From Anopheles merus (lineage: Eukaryota > Arthropoda > Insecta > Diptera > Culicidae), in the NCBI RefSeq assembly GCF_017562075.2, contig NC_054084.1, positions 2,770,001 to 2,834,000 of the forward strand: a stretch of DNA of 64,000 nucleotides, in the 5' to 3' direction. Below are positions 60,795 to 64,000 of the stretch, one piece after another. The translations under genes and the position numbers were made by a program. Positions within the stretch are counted from its first letter, which is position 1, and the number at the start of each line of letters is the position of its first letter. The notes under the pieces are model-generated. The model did no database searches and was not told where the DNA came from. It worked only from the letters and a program-made list of their open reading frames with translations.

Positions 60795-61183
60795 TTTCGC
60801 GAACCGTCGGCCACAGTGACAGTGTAAAAATAAAGACCGTCCCTATTACCTTCGCCTCGCTTCTGCTTGTGTGCGACACGTTGTCTACGACGGAGTGCAG
60901 CAGTTTGTGAGGAGTGAAAAAAAGGAACCTAAATTTAAACATAAACTTCACACGCGTGTGTACACACCGCTTTTGCACCAACTCTAGTGGAACACTTTCG
61001 AATGTGTTTTACGCGGTAAAGTGTAGTAAAAATTGCATAAAAATCCGCAACGCCGCTCGCCGTTAACAACAGCAAAAGTGGCACGGCAGCAGTGATAAGA
61101 AGCAAGCCAAGCAAGTGTAGCCAACGGTTCGCTAACTTTCCAACGTGTTTTCTCGTAACATTGCCAAAAACTCCACGCCAACG

Positions 61184-64000
61184 ATGGCCCCGTCGAGTGT
61201 CCGCAGTGAAACAGATGGTCTGTTGCCGCAGTTCGATACAAATCAACCACTGGTCTTTTTCGTCAATGGCAAGAAGGTGAGTGAATGTTCCAGAGACGAC
61301 CCATTCCCGTGCAACCGCGTATTCGATGGCGGGTAGCGAAGATGATGACGATGACGAAGATGATGATAATTTCCATGTCCTCCCATCGGAGGATGTAAAA
61401 CCCCTCCTGTCAGCAACAAACCCGGCAACAAACGCGATGGCATACGCTGATAACGGTTATTTGTGATGATCATGTACAATGTTCACATGTTGGCAGCGGA
61501 CTCCAGCGGGCGGTGTGAGCGCGCGGGTTGTGACGACACGCCTCAACACCGCTGAACCGTAAACATCTCATTCCGCGTGCCCCACGGTCATCAAAATCTC
61601 CGTTTCTCTTCTTCGCTATCAGTCTTGTTTACTTCAAATCACTCTCACTAAAACCCCGCTCAGATTCTGCGCCGGTCTTCGCGGCCGTTGTAGACGTTTG
61701 ATTGAACGTTTCCAAGCCCCCAAGTGCTTCGTCGTTTATTGCGCTGATTAGTCCGTCCATTAGTTACGAAGTTTGCGCGCATCAGAGTGTCACTATCTAT
61801 ATTCACGTACACGTTTTCTCGCAGGTTACCGATGATGGTCCGGATCCGGAGTGCACCCTGCTGGTGTATCTGCGTGAAAAGTTGCGCCTCTGCGGCACGA
61901 AACTCGGATGTGCCGAGGGAGGATGCGGAGCATGTACGGTGATGGTGTCCAAGGTTGATCGTAAAACGGGCTCGCTGCATCATCTGGCAGTCAACGCTTG
62001 TCTGACGCCCGTTTGTGCCGTTCACGGGATGGCTGTGACGACGGTCGAGGGCATCGGAAGTACTCGGACGCGCCTCCACCCCGTCCAGGAGCGCATCGCC
62101 AAAGCGCACGGCTCGCAGTGTGGCTTCTGTACTCCTGGTATCGTCATGTCGATGTACTCGTTGCTGCGCAGCTCTCCCGTTCCCTCGATGAAAGAGCTAG
62201 AGGTCGCCTTCCAAGGGAATCTGTGTCGCTGCACCGGCTATCGGCCGATCCTGGAGGGGTACAAAACCTTCACCAAGGAGTTCGGCACCAACTGCGCCAT
62301 GGGAGACAAATGCTGTCGCAACGGCAATGGTAACGGATGTGGACAGAACGGCAACGGAGAGCTAGACACCGAGCTGTTCCAGCCGAACGAGTTCGTTCCC
62401 TACGATCCATCTCAAGAGCCCATTTTTCCACCGGAATTGAAGCTTTCCGACAAGCTCGACTCTGAATCGCTCGTCTTTCGGACCTCCCGTACCGCTTGGT
62501 ATCGACCAACAACGCTCAACGATCTGTTGGCCCTCAAGAAAGCCCATCCGGAGACGAAGATCGTCGTCGGTAACACGGAAGTGGGCGTGGAAGTGAAATT
62601 CAAACACTTTGAGTATCCCGTCCTCGCCAATCCCACCCAAATAAAGGAGTTGACGACGATCGAGCGACAAGCGAGTGGACTCAAAATAGGATCTGCCGTC
62701 ACGTTGATGGAAATGGAGATCGCGCTGCGGAAAGAAATCGAAACCGGTCCTGAAACCGAGACTCGACTGTACCAAGCGATCGTAGACATGCTGCACTGGT
62801 TCGCTGGAAAGCAGATCCGTAATGTTGCCTCTGTTGGAGGAAACATCATGACGGGAAGCCCCATTTCGGATCTAAATCCCATCTTCACGGCTGCCGCGAT
62901 CGAGCTGGAAGTGGCCAGCCTCGACGGAGGCTTCCGCAAGGTGCGCATGGGCGATGGATTCTTCACCGGTTACCGGAAGAACGTCATTCAACCGCATGAG
63001 GCGCTCGTGTCGCTGTTTATCCCACGCACCACCAAGGATCAATACTTCATCGCGCACAAGCAGGCCAAACGCCGTGATGATGATATTGCCATCGTGAATG
63101 GGGCGTTCAATGTGCGTTTCCGACCCGGTACGGATATCGTCGATGAGATCCATCTGGCTTTTGGTGGAATGGCGCCCACGACAGTTCTGGCCAAGAAGAC
63201 GGCCACCGCTCTAGTCGGGACGCGATGGGACGCACAGCTCGTGGAGCGTTGCAATGATTTGTTGGTGGAAGAGCTTCCCCTGAGTCCTTCGGCCCCGGGC
63301 GGCATGATCATGTATCGTCGTTCATTGACTTTGAGTCTCTTTTTCAAGGCTTATCTTGCCATTGCACAATCGCTCGATAAGCAATCCATTCCCCACAGGA
63401 CACCTGTTGGCGAGCGGGAGAAAAGTGGTGCAAATACGTTCCATACGCTGGTACCCAAGAGCACTCAGCTGTTCGAGAAGGTTTCTGGCGATCAACCGGC
63501 CACTGATCCCATCCGTCGACCGCAAGTGCACGCTTCCGCTTACAAACAAGTCACCGGAGAAGCTATCTATTGTGACGACATTCCAAAGTTTGCCAACGAG
63601 CTGTATCTAGCATTTGTGTACAGTACAAAGGCACACGCCAAGATTCTGTCGATCGATGCATCGGAAGCACTGAAACAGGAGGGTGTCCATCGATTCTTTA
63701 GTGCAGATGACTTGACCGAAGAGCAGAACAAGGCTGGCCCAGTATTCCACGATGAATTTGTCTTTGTGAAAGATGTCGTTACTACGCAGGGACAAATAAT
63801 TGGAGCAATTGTGGCCGACAATCAAACAATTGCACAAAGAGCCGCTCGCCAGGTGAAAGTTACTTACGAAGAACTGCAACCGGTAATCGTTACGCTGGAG
63901 GATGCTATCAGACTGGAGTCGTTCTATCCCGGATTTCCCAGAATCATTGCCAAGGGAGACGTTGAGAAAGCTCTGGCCGAGGCGGATGTTATCATCGAAG
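61184..64000 (+). CDS. xanthine dehydrogenase, copy 2 (3' part beyond window)
   Basis: A second molybdo-flavoenzyme of the XDH family, cut by the right edge. Coding exon 1 is 61184-61276 (31 codons, ending FFVNGKK), followed by a 548-bp intron (gtgagt...ttctcgcag, phase 0). Exon 2 runs from 61825 and is open to 64000, giving 756 visible codons: both [2Fe-2S] clusters, the FAD domain and the start of the molybdenum domain. The N-terminus (MAPSSVRSETDG) differs from copy 1. From 63,730 the sequence (IAQRAARQV, YEEL, PVIVTLEDAI) looks closer to fly XDH as I know it than copy 1 does. Copy 2 is therefore probably the conventional enzyme. Its substrate-binding Glu, Arg and Thr lie outside the window and cannot be checked. 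Confidence 0.9.
61277..61824 (+). other. 548-bp intron 1 of XDH copy 2
   Basis: Starts gtgagt and ends cgttttctcgcag, phase 0, placed directly after FVNGKK. Copy 1 has no intron here. No internal gene seen. Confidence 0.85.
61843..63729 (+). repeat. duplicated tract, XDH copy 2 side
   Basis: Partner of 55,885-57,771 at a constant offset of 5,958 bp. The left edge lies 18 bp inside exon 2, so the intron is not part of the shared tract. Confidence 0.9.

Larger units (their letters stand above)
59968..61183. other. XDH copy 1 3' UTR and XDH copy 2 promoter/leader
   Basis: No coding gene. A polyadenylation hexamer lies at 60,348. From about 60,480 the sequence resembles promoter and leader DNA of copy 2. 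It shows no visible similarity to the region upstream of copy 1, so the recent copying did not extend here. Confidence 0.6.

Noticed and set aside
61277..61336. XDH copy 2 intron start reads VSECSRDDPF, vaguely like the exon start of other XDHs
   Set aside because: A few residues match by eye, but a stop follows soon. The donor gtgagt and the acceptor at 61,824 give a much better continuation, so this is treated as coincidence.

Overview
The window looks like nuclear DNA of a dipteran insect, most likely an Anopheles mosquito. This is inferred from very short introns (57-96 bp) beside one 16.6 kb intron, dense (CA)n and (CAG)n microsatellites, polyglutamine tracts in a transcription factor, and the family content. 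No bacterial, plasmid or viral gene was seen, and no tRNA, rRNA or CRISPR array.

Layout. About 1-19,480 has no convincing protein-coding gene. It is rich in microsatellites and probably ends in the promoter and long 5' leader of the next gene. 19,484-39,800 holds a large plus-strand gene for a C2H2 zinc-finger transcription factor of about 1,194 aa. It has four coding exons, with a 16.6 kb intron between the N-terminal polyQ exon and the finger exons. Its fifteen C-terminal fingers form three five-finger modules of exactly 402 bp each. 39,801-46,219 is a probable 3' UTR followed by intergenic DNA. 46,220-49,404 encodes a secreted peritrophin-type chitin-binding protein of 896 aa. A 247-bp hAT-type miniature element with a perfect 8-bp target duplication lies at 49,852-50,098. 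50,588-55,198 encodes a full-length ABCC transporter (1,510 aa, ABCC10/MRP7-like) in two exons. 55,804-59,967 encodes a complete xanthine dehydrogenase (1,342 aa, three exons). A second xanthine dehydrogenase starts at 61,184 and runs off the right edge.

The most striking signal is in the xanthine dehydrogenase pair. A 1,887-bp stretch (55,885-57,771 versus 61,843-63,729, constant offset 5,958) is gap-free and almost identical. Its first ~1 kb shows no difference that I can see. At its right edge identity drops abruptly, inside the exon, to about 52% at protein level. That is the pattern expected of gene conversion between old paralogs, or of an assembly error. Downstream of the edge, copy 2 looks like canonical XDH. 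Copy 1 has diverged, including an Asn where XDH normally has an active-site Thr.

All convincing genes are on the plus strand. They are separate transcription units: a nuclear regulator, an extracellular chitin-matrix protein, a membrane efflux pump, and two purine-catabolism enzymes. The two XDH copies are the only obviously related pair. GATA-type motifs lie upstream of both, in line with gut, fat-body or Malpighian expression.
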